Positions 17,530 to 24,693 of a DNA stretch of 64,000 nucleotides are shown here, one piece after another. The first letter of the stretch is position 1. Every line of letters starts with the position of its first letter. The position numbers and the translations under genes were made by a program. This DNA comes from Octadecabacter arcticus 238 (lineage in GTDB: Bacteria; Pseudomonadota; Alphaproteobacteria; Rhodobacterales; Rhodobacteraceae), in contig NC_020908.1 of the NCBI RefSeq assembly GCF_000155735.2, positions 2,609,001 to 2,673,000 on the forward strand, read 5' to 3'. Under the pieces are notes generated by a model. That model saw only the letters and a list, made by a program, of their open reading frames with translations, ran no database searches and was not told the origin of the DNA.

Positions 17530-17708
17530 GATGTGGGTCGTTTGTCATTAGATCGCAGATCAAAAATCCACCCATCACACAGTATGTCCCCTTCGGAGGC
17601 GGCAATAAGTAACTCCATATTATCGTGGTGTATGGTGTAGTGGGCTTTGCAACCATGATCCTGATCATGACCATGACCATGATTTGGGGGAGATTTCTGT
17701 CTTGGCAT
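17526..17708 (-). CDS. small His-rich protein coupled to hemP
   Basis: 60 aa starting MPRQKSPPNHGHGHDQDHGC and continuing with HYTIHHDN. Nine His and two Cys residues are concentrated in or near the N-terminal half, suggesting metal binding. It has a GAGGA site about 8 bases before the ATG at 17706-17708, and its TGA overlaps the hemP ATG by 4 bases. Both facts support real translation. The C-terminal half (NMELLIAASEGDILCDGWIF) looks like an ordinary folded segment. I know no named family. It appears to be the first gene of the iron operon. Confidence 0.55.
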   Translation of the reverse strand: MPRQKSPPNHGHGHDQDHGCKAHYTIHHDNMELLIAASEGDILCDGWIFDLRSNDKRPTS

Positions 17709-17746
17709 CTGGAAGTCCTCACATGGTTCACGTGTCGGGCTTCCTT

Positions 17747-17764
17747 AGTTCAAGACTAAAGGTG
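17747..17764. promoter_or_regulatory. palindrome, possible Irr/ICE-like iron operator
   Basis: TTAGT-TCAAG-ACTAA is an inverted repeat with 5-bp arms within TCCTTAGTTCAAGACTAAAG. It lies about 45 bases upstream of the first ORF start in the operon. Irr operators in alphaproteobacteria are AT-rich palindromes of this general type (TTTAGAA...TTCTAAA), but the match is loose. Confidence 0.3.
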
Positions 17765-17783
17765 GCTGGACTTGTTTTTATCC

Positions 17784-17798
17784 TGAGTGATTTAGTCA
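17784..17798. promoter_or_regulatory. iron-rhodo-box-like site (TGA-N9-TCA)
   Basis: TGAGTGATTTAGTCA fits the TGA-N9-TCA iron-rhodo-box bound by RirA in alphaproteobacteria, about 75 bases upstream of the first ORF of the iron operon. The spacing and position fit repression under iron sufficiency. The motif is short, so chance occurrence cannot be excluded. Confidence 0.5.
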
Positions 17799-18001
17799 AG
17801 AATGTCAATCCGACAGTTTTAGTCAGATTTAAATTTTTGCCTTTTTTAAATAAAATGGCTGTTAGCATTAAGTCGGCAAAGGTTAATTTGGTTCACAAAC
17901 CGACGTCTTAACCAGCAAAATGCTCCGCTCTGCACGAATGGCTGCAATGACGGGCCGCGCCGCAGTATTTGATATCGTGGCCAAGGTCCGGTTAGGGCCG
18001 G

Positions 18002-18100
18002 TAGTGACAATGATGAGGTAGGGAGCGGTCAGATTGCTGCGCCATGCACATTTCGACGTGAAGGGCGGAAACCAGACCTTCGCTGCGAGTACGAAGCGCT
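18002..18100 (+). repeat. dispersed repeat, copy C
   Basis: Shares GAGCGGTCAGATTGCTGCGC and the adjacent CATGCACATTTCGACGTGAA / GGGCGGA block with copies A, B and D. An upstream GTGACAATGATGAG motif is shared with copy B. It ends after TTCGCTGCGAGTACGAA, where the others continue. Confidence 0.65.
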
Positions 18101-18277
18101 GAGTATTTGGTCGTGAATGCGGACCTTCATTTTTTTGAAATTTAAAATTCTAAGGCAAGATATGAGTATAGCTTTAAGCTTATGGCTACATGTGGTCGAC
18201 GCCAATAGCGCCAAACACTGCCTTGACTGTTCTGTCGCCAGCCAACAGTCTGGCTCACGTTTAATTAGGATATTCCA

Positions 18278-19331
18278 GGGCTTTGTTGCACAAATCGCGC
18301 CCCGAGGATTCACTGTATGAATCCAGCGTGATAGCTGGCGGTTATGAGTAGCTGGATACCTACGAAGTATAAGACCCGGAACTGGGCTGAGTACAATCTT
18401 TCACTGAAGATGCGGGGATCGCTTTCGATCTGGTTTGACGCGGGGATGACGTGGGAGGCTGTGCCTTCAGGGCGGCGGGGACGCCAACAAGCCTACAGCG
18501 ATGCGGCGATACAAGCCTGCCTGACCCTCAAAGTGCTGTTCGGGTTGCCGTTGAGGCAGACGGCTGGATTTGTAGAAAGCCTTCTCAAGCTTGCCGGTCT
18601 GAACTGGTCAGTGCCGGATTTCAGTACCTTATGTCGCCGTCAGAGGACGTTATCGGTGGCCATCCCGTACAAGGGCTCAACCGGACCACTGCACCTGCTG
18701 ATAGATAGTACAGGCATCAAGGCTAAGGGCGAAGGAGAATGGAACGCACGCAAGCACGGTGGACCCAAACGGCGGTTGTGGCGCAAGATACATATTGGGA
18801 TTGATGAACAAACGCTGGAAATACGGGCCGTCGAGGTCACTAACAGCAGCATCGGGGACGCGCCCATGTTGCCTGACCTGCTCAATCAGATCCCCGCTGA
18901 TCAGGAACTCGGTAGCGTCACAGCCGACGGGGCATACGACACCCGCAAATGCCACGATGCGATTGCCGCGCGAAATGCCCACGCCGTCATACCGCCGCGC
19001 AAGAATGCCAAGTTATGGAAGCACGACACACCCGGGGCCAGAGCGCGCAACGAAGCAGTGCGAGCCTCAAAGTATCTAGGCTCCGCGTTGTGGCGACAGG
19101 TGACCGGATATCACCGCAGAAGCCGCGTTGAGACAAAGATGCATTGTGTGAAATTACTGGGTCAGCGCCTCTCAGCGCGTGACTTTGATCGGCAGGTTGC
19201 GGAGATCCAAATCCGTGCTGCGATCCTAAACGGCTTCACAGCGCTTGGCATCCCCAAGACAGAGGCCGTAGGCTAAATCCGTCCGGTTTAAGGGGAAGTA
19301 CGACCTCAACCCGATTTGTGCAACAAAGCCC
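18278..19331 (+). mobile_element. IS5-family insertion sequence
   Basis: Perfect 20-bp terminal inverted repeats starting GGGCTTTGTTGCACAAATCG lie at 18278-18297 and 19312-19331, around one intact transposase gene. No target duplication is evident: the left flank is GATATTCCA and the right flank TGGGCCAGT. The last base of the right end is also the first base of the 55-bp dispersed repeat, so the element abuts that repeat exactly. Confidence 0.88.
18344..19276 (+). CDS. IS5-family transposase
   Basis: 310 aa, full length for this IS5 subgroup. It has an N-terminal DUF4096/HTH-like region (residues 10-100). The DDE triad is complete: Asp121 (LLIDSTGIK), Asp195 (TADGAYDT) and Glu263 in RVETKMHCVK, the family YREK-like block. 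Nothing is disrupted, so it should be functional. It lies between the iron operon promoter region and the second recombinase module. An insertion upstream of the iron operon could affect its expression, although it is about 570 bases from the first start. Confidence 0.92.
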   Translation: MSSWIPTKYKTRNWAEYNLSLKMRGSLSIWFDAGMTWEAVPSGRRGRQQAYSDAAIQACLTLKVLFGLPLRQTAGFVESLLKLAGLNWSVPDFSTLCRRQRTLSVAIPYKGSTGPLHLLIDSTGIKAKGEGEWNARKHGGPKRRLWRKIHIGIDEQTLEIRAVEVTNSSIGDAPMLPDLLNQIPADQELGSVTADGAYDTRKCHDAIAARNAHAVIPPRKNAKLWKHDTPGARARNEAVRASKYLGSALWRQVTGYHRRSRVETKMHCVKLLGQRLSARDFDRQVAEIQIRAAILNGFTALGIPKTEAVG

Positions 19332-19535
19332 TGGGCCAGTCGTCAAAGCCGTCATTGGCTGCAATGCAGAAAAACTGCAAAACCGTTTCTCTCCTGCCGT
19401 TCGCCGCAATGTTCACGAATGACCACTGTAGGCGGTTCATGTCATTCGACACCAAGGGCTGATAGTGACAGATGCTGCGCCATGCACATTTCTACATGAA
19501 GGGCGGAGAGCGGGCGTTCGCTGCAAGTGCGAGTT
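19331..19535 (+). repeat. dispersed repeat, copy D (composite)
   Basis: The left part (19331-19385) is identical to 10005-10059. The right part (19463-19535) matches copies A-C: GATGCTGCGCCATGCACATT, ACATGAAGGGCGGAGAGCGG and TTCGCTGCAAGTGCGAG. It is the one copy that shows both halves joined, so it defines the order of the element. Confidence 0.7.
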
Positions 19536-19976
19536 GAAATTTGAACTACAACGAGAGCCGACATTCAATCTGTCGCAGATCTATGGTTCTTGCTGCGATG
19601 CCGAAGGCAGCTGCGAGCCCATAGCAACCGATGCCGCAATATACACAAATCTAACAGGAGCGAGAAAATCGAACATTGGGCGCGAAGGCTTTCTTAGCAG
19701 ACAATCTGTCTCAACGGACTGACAAAAAAACTAGGTTGGAATCGCGTATTCAACCAAGTGATGCTCTCTGACAGTGCCCCAAGAACCCATCGGTCACGCT
19801 CTTTTTAGCTTTGTCACAATTTTCCTCTTTGAACGACGTAAAATCAATATCTTAACGACCATTACCGTCACACCATTTCCAGCACTGACCACATACTTCC
19901 TGTTGAAAGAGCCTCACCTTACTTAGCACAAGTCAGTCGAACTCAATCGGCTGGCGATGAAGCTTAGTGAGGTCAC
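19536..19976. other. non-coding region upstream of the recombinase module
   Basis: About 440 bases with no credible gene. It should contain the promoter for the HTH/recombinase genes. The base composition becomes AT-richer towards 19800-19900. No clear operator was identified. Confidence 0.4.
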
Positions 19977-20180
19977 ATGAGCAAGCTTACACAAGAGCAA
20001 TTGGCGAACCGGTGGCATTTGTCACCCAGAACACTTGAGCAATGGCGCTGGTTAGGAAAAGGTCCCAAATTCCTTAAGATTGGTGCGCGGGTTTTGTATC
20101 GTGCAGAAGATGTTGAGGCTTGGGAGGCTGCACAAGTCTGCCAGAATACTTCCGGACCCTTGCCATCGGAGGGTGTTTGA
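19977..20180 (+). CDS. excisionase-like HTH protein (AlpA/HTH_17 type)
   Basis: 67 aa. The sequence LTQEQLANRWHLSPRTLEQW followed by RWLGKGPKFLKIGARVLYRAEDVEAWE is the MerR-like winged-helix of HTH_17 (helix, turn, helix, then a wing with the YRxEDVExWE ending). Such small proteins act as excisionases or regulators for integrases. It has a GAGG site before the ATG. Its TGA overlaps the next gene's ATG by 1 base (TGATG), so it forms an operon with the second HTH protein and the recombinase. A role in controlling recombination directionality is likely. Confidence 0.8.
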   Translation: MSKLTQEQLANRWHLSPRTLEQWRWLGKGPKFLKIGARVLYRAEDVEAWEAAQVCQNTSGPLPSEGV

Positions 20181-20686
20181 TGCCTCGTCTTCCATCCCCA
20201 AACCGGATCAAAACGCATTATGTCTACACCGTTTGGGAAGCAGCGCAGGCGCTTGGTAGAAACCGGCAGACTATCATCCGTTGGATCAAGGATAAAGGCT
20301 TGGTTGCCGATCGTGGCAAGGTTCCATGGTTAATCAAAGGCAGGGATCTGAAGCAGTTTCTTGGCTATCGCCGCGCCAAATCCAAAACCAAATTGGCGCT
20401 GCATCACCTCTTTTGTTTCGGTTGCAAAACACCTCAAGAGCCCGATGGCAAGTTCGCAGAATACACCCAAGCGACACCAACGACGGGCATGCTCAAAGCG
20501 CTCTGTCCGAGCTGCGCAAGTATAATGAATAAGGTTGTTCGCAGGGCTGATCTGGAGGCCATTCGGGCAAAAATCGAGGTCGCAGTTCAACAGGCCAACC
20601 CAAGATTAGTGTCCCTGCCCGCCCCCCCCTTAAATGACACCTCAGCAAAGGAGGCTCAGACCGATGGCAAAGCACACTTCAGATAA
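20180..20686 (+). CDS. HTH plus zinc-ribbon-like protein of the recombinase operon
   Basis: 168 aa from the ATG at 20180, preceded by GGAGGG. The N-terminal part (YTVWEAAQALGRNRQTIIRW) is a helix-turn-helix resembling MerR/excisionase domains. The middle has two Cys pairs (CFGC near residue 75 and CPSC near 115) that look like a zinc ribbon, and the C-terminus is Ala/Pro-rich. The 3' end overlaps the start of the recombinase gene by 23 bases. It probably binds DNA together with the recombinase. I do not know a named family for the full protein. Confidence 0.65.
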   Translation: MPRLPSPNRIKTHYVYTVWEAAQALGRNRQTIIRWIKDKGLVADRGKVPWLIKGRDLKQFLGYRRAKSKTKLALHHLFCFGCKTPQEPDGKFAEYTQATPTTGMLKALCPSCASIMNKVVRRADLEAIRAKIEVAVQQANPRLVSLPAPPLNDTSAKEAQTDGKAHFR

Positions 20687-21734
20687 CCTTCGCATCAAGC
20701 GCAAATACCTCGTCTGGCGCAAGGACTCCAAAGGTCTCTCGGATGCGTCCGTCGACAAGTCTGCGGCAGCAGTTTCGGTCTATGAGGCCTTTCTGAACGG
20801 CAAGGATTTTCGCAGTTTTCATTCGGAGCGCGCACGTAGCTTCAAGCGCCATCTCTCTTCTCAGCAAAACCAGCGCAACGGCAGCAAACTATCATCCAGC
20901 TCGATCAATGGCATATTGCGCGAAGTCAGCGCCTTTTTAAGCTGGCTCGCAGATCAGCCAGGTTACAAATCAAAAATCACGCGGTCAGACATCGACTATC
21001 TTTCGCCAGACCGCAAATCTGATGCGGCGCGGCGCAATTCATGCTGGAAACCACATCCGTCGCCAGCGCAAGTCGTCAAAGTGTTGTCCAACATGCCGAC
21101 TGATACTGTTCTACAACGTCGAGACAGGGCCCTTTTAGCGTTCTTGTTTCTCACCGGATCACGGGAAGGGGCTGCGATCACCATCCGCCTTGGTCATGTG
21201 GATCTGCTCTATGCCTGCGTCCACTTTGATGGACGGTCAGTCGACACGAAATTTGGCAAGACATTCACAACAGCCTTTTTTCCAATGCCAGCACCTTGTG
21301 AGCAAATCTTGCGGGACTGGATCTCTGAGCTACGCCAAGATCATCAGTTCTCAGACAGTGATCCACTACTCCCGAAGACCCGCGTTGGCGTTGGACCAGA
21401 GCGCAAGTTTGCGGCCCTTGGCATCGACCGCGTACCTTGGTCCTCAGCGTCTTCTGCCGCGAAGATTTTCAAGCAGGCGTTTGTCGATGCGGGCCAGCCG
21501 CCGTTCTCCCCACACCGTGTTCGGGATACTTTGTCGGAATTAGCAAAGGATCATTGTCGGACACCAGAGGACTACAAGGCATGGTCTCAAAACATGGGCC
21601 ATGAGGATGTCCTGACAACGTTCCGGTCTTATGGCTCCGTCGCCCCCGGTCGACAGGTGGATCTAATGAAACGGTTTCGCAAACGTGGCCCACTGCAGGA
21701 CAGCGATGACGACGACTTCGATGTTATCGAATGA
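20664..21734 (+). CDS. tyrosine recombinase (second, non-P4 type)
   Basis: 356 aa from the ATG at 20664, preceded by AAGGAGG. The N-terminal core-binding domain covers about residues 10-110 and the catalytic domain 130-330. The catalytic residues are present: Arg167 (TGSREGA), His284 and Arg287 (HRVRDT), His313 (GHED) and Tyr323 (RSYG). It ends in an unusual acidic tail (DSDDDDFDVIE). It lies 3 bases from the convergent QueC-like gene. The HTH, HTH/zinc and recombinase order suggests a self-contained recombination cassette nested in the tRNA-Thr island, carrying the QueC-like pair as cargo. Confidence 0.85.
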   Translation: MAKHTSDNLRIKRKYLVWRKDSKGLSDASVDKSAAAVSVYEAFLNGKDFRSFHSERARSFKRHLSSQQNQRNGSKLSSSSINGILREVSAFLSWLADQPGYKSKITRSDIDYLSPDRKSDAARRNSCWKPHPSPAQVVKVLSNMPTDTVLQRRDRALLAFLFLTGSREGAAITIRLGHVDLLYACVHFDGRSVDTKFGKTFTTAFFPMPAPCEQILRDWISELRQDHQFSDSDPLLPKTRVGVGPERKFAALGIDRVPWSSASSAAKIFKQAFVDAGQPPFSPHRVRDTLSELAKDHCRTPEDYKAWSQNMGHEDVLTTFRSYGSVAPGRQVDLMKRFRKRGPLQDSDDDDFDVIE

Positions 21735-21736
21735 TA

Positions 21737-23584
21737 TCAGTTGCCGGTCACATAGCCCACTCGAACGCGATCAGGCCGCAAACGATATCCACTCCACGGG
21801 ATATTCTCGATCAGGTTTTTACCATCCTCGGAAGAAAGCCCTGCTGAAGTAAACTTGGTCCCAAGGAGACTGCGGGTCCTGCTAACGCTTTGGCGAACTG
21901 CAGCATCGTCCTGAAGGCCTGCGCCGACCGCCAGTTTACCGGCATCGAGGGTTGGGAAATCAAGCAGATCAAGGCCCTGCCCTGCACCATGGAGGAATGC
22001 GGTGGCCAGCGTATTCAAAAGATTGAACCCTGCCCCTTTGATCTGGATTGCGTCATTGATCCGAAGAACCTTTCGCTTCGTGTCAATGACAATGTCGAAG
22101 ACCGGTTCCAGCTCGTTTTGCGGTTCCGGCGAAACGGGCATAGATGTGAATAACTGCTCGCGCTGGGCTGCGCCGTAAAGATCAGGCAGACTATTTGCGG
22201 GAGCCGGTTCCATGCGCGTCGATGACATCTCGTCGCGCATAACAGTAGCCACAGACGACCCGTGCCGCTTCAAGAGATCAACAATGCGCCTGAGCGCAGT
22301 GTCGGGCGGCTCTCCTAGACTTTCCACAGCGTTCAGAATTGCTGGAAACCGGGCAACCAGTTCATCTTCGTTTATGGCCTCATAGGCAAACGCGCTGCGA
22401 ACATATGACAACGCCACTTCTTTGTCTTGGACACGTTCTCTTGGGCTCGCCATCAGATCGAGACGATAGGCCTCTTCTGGATCATGCCCCGCAAGACCCG
22501 CCGCAAGCATGGCAAAACGGCGATCAACACACTGCGAACAGCGACCGCAATGGGCATATTGCTTTGTCTGATTGTGAACATCGGCACAGCTACGCGTAAA
22601 TGCGATCTGATCCGCCATACCAAGACGTGCGATGGTCTGCACAACTTCTGTTTTTGTCCGCCAGAAGAAAGGGTTATCGACGCGTAAGTTCTGATCAAAA
22701 ATCATGCTGAACAGCGCCTCAAAACGCTGCAGCGTTTGCGGATGCGTGGTACGTGTCGCCCGCGTCCCAAGAACATTTCCGACCGGTGGCAGATTAAGGC
22801 TGACCACTCCATTCTCATAGAATGACACCCGCTTTTGTCCGAAAGCAATTGCAGTCGCCATACCCAACGCGGCAAATAGGAACGAGCGGGCGCGATGCGT
22901 GCCTTCCGCGTTTGTCCCACGCTTCAACTGCACCCGCATCGGAAAATGCATGAGCATTTGTGGTCCCAACTTTTGAGCCATGTGCTTTTGTAGATCACGT
23001 TGGATCGGCGCTATTTTGGTTGCAGAAAAGTGGCTGATTAACGCAACCTTATGTTTGCGTTCTATAATCTCCTCAAGCGCACCCGCATAGGAATCTAAAC
23101 CACCCGAGAACATCAAGACGGAATCAGGTTCCCAAGCACTCTCCTTGCCAAAATCAAAGTACCGTTCAGGCGTAGCTGCTTCAGTCTCCGATTGGACGAA
23201 GTCAAACACAAAGCGATCACCAGACAGGAACATTAAAGTCTCTTCAAAAGCCGTTTTGAGCTTTGGCTCCGACCAAAGAGCCAAGTTGCGTACAGGGAGC
23301 GACACGTGAAAGCGACGATGCCACTTCGCGCCCATCTGCTGATCCATCAGGCCACCACGGCTAACGCTGGAATCAATGGCATAAACGAAGGCCGCGACTT
23401 CGATCAGATCGAGAGCAACATCCGGCAGTCCCGCAACAAGGCTCTTGCGAATGTGCCCAATGCGTAGCGAGACAGCCTTTAACTTACCATCAATCTCAAA
23501 TCGCAACTGCGCATCGCCCCGCCCGTCGGCTTCGGGCGGCAGGCAAGTGACGATATGCTCAGGCGGTTGCACGACGCCGTCCAA
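21737..23584 (-). CDS. large QueC-like ATP-pyrophosphatase protein (candidate defense enzyme)
   Basis: About 615 aa. The middle domain resembles 7-cyano-7-deazaguanine synthase: a PP-loop SGGLDS at residues 160-165 and a zinc site with Cys333, Cys346, Cys349 and Cys352 in CGRCSQCVDRR. Unlike housekeeping QueC (about 230 aa), it has roughly 150 extra residues before and 220 after the core; the C-terminal part could be winged-helix-like. No queD, queE or queF lies nearby. QueC-like enzymes occur in the Qat and type IV CBASS anti-phage systems. The start is a TTG at 23584 (or GTG at 23572), overlapping the upstream partner by about 26 bases, so the two are coupled. Confidence 0.8.
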   Translation of the reverse strand: MDGVVQPPEHIVTCLPPEADGRGDAQLRFEIDGKLKAVSLRIGHIRKSLVAGLPDVALDLIEVAAFVYAIDSSVSRGGLMDQQMGAKWHRRFHVSLPVRNLALWSEPKLKTAFEETLMFLSGDRFVFDFVQSETEAATPERYFDFGKESAWEPDSVLMFSGGLDSYAGALEEIIERKHKVALISHFSATKIAPIQRDLQKHMAQKLGPQMLMHFPMRVQLKRGTNAEGTHRARSFLFAALGMATAIAFGQKRVSFYENGVVSLNLPPVGNVLGTRATRTTHPQTLQRFEALFSMIFDQNLRVDNPFFWRTKTEVVQTIARLGMADQIAFTRSCADVHNQTKQYAHCGRCSQCVDRRFAMLAAGLAGHDPEEAYRLDLMASPRERVQDKEVALSYVRSAFAYEAINEDELVARFPAILNAVESLGEPPDTALRRIVDLLKRHGSSVATVMRDEMSSTRMEPAPANSLPDLYGAAQREQLFTSMPVSPEPQNELEPVFDIVIDTKRKVLRINDAIQIKGAGFNLLNTLATAFLHGAGQGLDLLDFPTLDAGKLAVGAGLQDDAAVRQSVSRTRSLLGTKFTSAGLSSEDGKNLIENIPWSGYRLRPDRVRVGYVTGN

Positions 23585-24338
23585 GCTCTGATCTCATCTT
23601 CTTAAACGCGTAGCGTGTGAAGTCATTGATTTTGTCTTGGCTTAGGTTTTGGTCCTTCCAAACCGTTTTGCCATACCAGCCACCTGCAAAGCTCTCGACA
23701 ATTTTAGAGGCCTCAAAGGTGTGTTGACGAAGCGCAGATTCGAATGCGACGCGGTCCCCGTCATTTCCAAACCGCTTATCCGGACCAATATGATCAGCCA
23801 GTTCGCGACTCAGATAATAATCGAGCGATCTGTAGGCCAGCCGTGCGAAAAAATCACGGGCCAGTGTCGAGAACTCCTGTCCTCCAGCGAATGACGCCAA
23901 GGCTTTTCGGACTTCTTGGGGTGTTGGCTCAAAAAGTGTCGGAAGCTTGTCTCGTAGTTGAACCGAAAGGCTTTCTATGAGTGCGGAGCGCGCCAGCTCA
24001 CCCGCATCAGAAGAATGGCCTTGCTTAAAAGCTTGCTGGTTGATGGCCTCATTCAGTCCCGACAACAAACCGGTCACAGAATTTACCGCCTCGGACGGCA
24101 GGCCCAATTCGGCCATTTCCGCCTCGAAGCCCGGCGCACGCGCCAAAAGTGGCAACCGGACAAGAAGTTGAGTTACAAACTGGAAAAAGGGATCATCTGA
24201 AGCGCGCTTTAAGTCTGACTCAGACGCGTGAGCCGCAGACTCAGCAATGCGCGCGATATCGGCATCCGAGTCGAGCAAGCCAATGACATCACGCCATTTC
24301 TTTGACCTTTGCAATGTACCGAGCCTAATATGGCCCAT
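23559..24338 (-). CDS. unknown partner of the QueC-like protein, N-terminus Met-Gly
   Basis: 259 aa, starting MGHIRLGTLQRSKKWRDVIG. A GGGAG site lies 6 bases before the ATG. The protein is almost entirely helical, with a central region (residues 45-110: QLLVRLPLLARAPGFEAEMA and onward) and a Tyr/Phe-rich region (ARDFFARLAYRSLDYYLSRE). There is no signal peptide and no catalytic motif. It is the first gene of a two-gene operon with the QueC-like protein. The Gly at position 2 is notable because QueC-like defense enzymes are reported to modify N-terminal glycines (from memory). I do not recognise a family. Confidence 0.7.
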   Translation of the reverse strand: MGHIRLGTLQRSKKWRDVIGLLDSDADIARIAESAAHASESDLKRASDDPFFQFVTQLLVRLPLLARAPGFEAEMAELGLPSEAVNSVTGLLSGLNEAINQQAFKQGHSSDAGELARSALIESLSVQLRDKLPTLFEPTPQEVRKALASFAGGQEFSTLARDFFARLAYRSLDYYLSRELADHIGPDKRFGNDGDRVAFESALRQHTFEASKIVESFAGGWYGKTVWKDQNLSQDKINDFTRYAFKKMRSELGRRRATA

Positions 24339-24407
24339 CCTGTACTCCCTAAATCAGAACAGCGTGAATTAGGAGGCTACAAAATGCAAAGAAAATCTGC
24401 GCAGAAA

Positions 24408-24427
24408 TGCTTACCCTGCGCTTACCC
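24408..24427. repeat. paired GCTTACCC repeat, probable integrase arm site (right)
   Basis: TGCTTACCC and CGCTTACCC are spaced 11 bases apart, 44 bases before the att repeat. They match the pair at 7267-7286 in sequence and spacing, as expected if the same integrase binds both ends. Confidence 0.55.
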
Positions 24428-24474
24428 AGCCAGCAATCTAGGTATCGAAAATCTGTATAAGCTATTGATATTAA

Positions 24475-24550
24475 TGGTGCCCCCACACGGACTCGAACCG
24501 CGGACCTACTGATTACAAATCAGTTGCTCTACCAGCTGAGCTATAGGGGC
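24475..24550 (-). tRNA. tRNA-Thr (anticodon TGT)
   Basis: The minus strand gives GCCCCTATAGCTCAGCTGGT at the 5' end. It has a D-arm, an anticodon arm ACTGA/TCAGT with the 7-base loop TTTGTAA (anticodon TGT, reading ACA), a T-arm with GGTTCGAGTCC, the acceptor 3' strand TGGGGGC, discriminator A, and encoded CCA at 24475-24477. All stems pair. Its 3' half is duplicated at 7089-7139, marking it as the island integration site. Confidence 0.95.
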
Positions 24551-24693
24551 ACTTGGGGCGCTTTAAGGGGTCTGGCGCGGGCTGGCAAGAGGGAGATTGA
24601 CCGAATTGTGCGCCGATGGGCGGTTCCACTGACGACAAATCGCGCATATGGTCTATAAAGCAGTGAAACCAACGTATTACGGGCATAAAAACA

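Larger units (their letters stand above)
17709..18277. other. regulatory and non-coding region upstream of the iron operon
   Basis: Contains the iron-box candidates at 17747-17764 and 17784-17798, an AT-rich tract (17810-17860) that could hold the promoter, and dispersed repeat copy C at 18002-18100. No gene is supported. The sequence 18110-18277 leads into the IS5 left end. Confidence 0.5.
7089..24521. mobile_element. genomic island integrated at tRNA-Thr(TGT)
   Basis: The island is delimited by the 51-bp exact direct repeats at 7089-7139 and 24471-24521; the right one lies inside an intact tRNA-Thr. A tyrosine integrase starts 170 bases inside the left end. Matched pairs of 11-bp-spaced GCTTACC repeats flank both ends (7267-7286 and 24408-24427). 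Cargo: a DUF6880 gene, an iron-acquisition operon, an IS5, a second recombinase module and a QueC-like gene pair. Degenerate gene scraps and dispersed repeats inside suggest an old island. Confidence 0.75.

Noticed and set aside
21737..23584. Housekeeping QueC of queuosine biosynthesis
   Set aside because: It is far longer than QueC, has no queD/queE/queF neighbours, is paired with an unrelated helical protein and lies in a mobile island.
21737..24338. A standard four-gene Qat system
   Set aside because: No ATPase (QatA) or TatD-like nuclease (QatD) gene is present, and the 259-aa partner does not look like the QatB sequence I remember.
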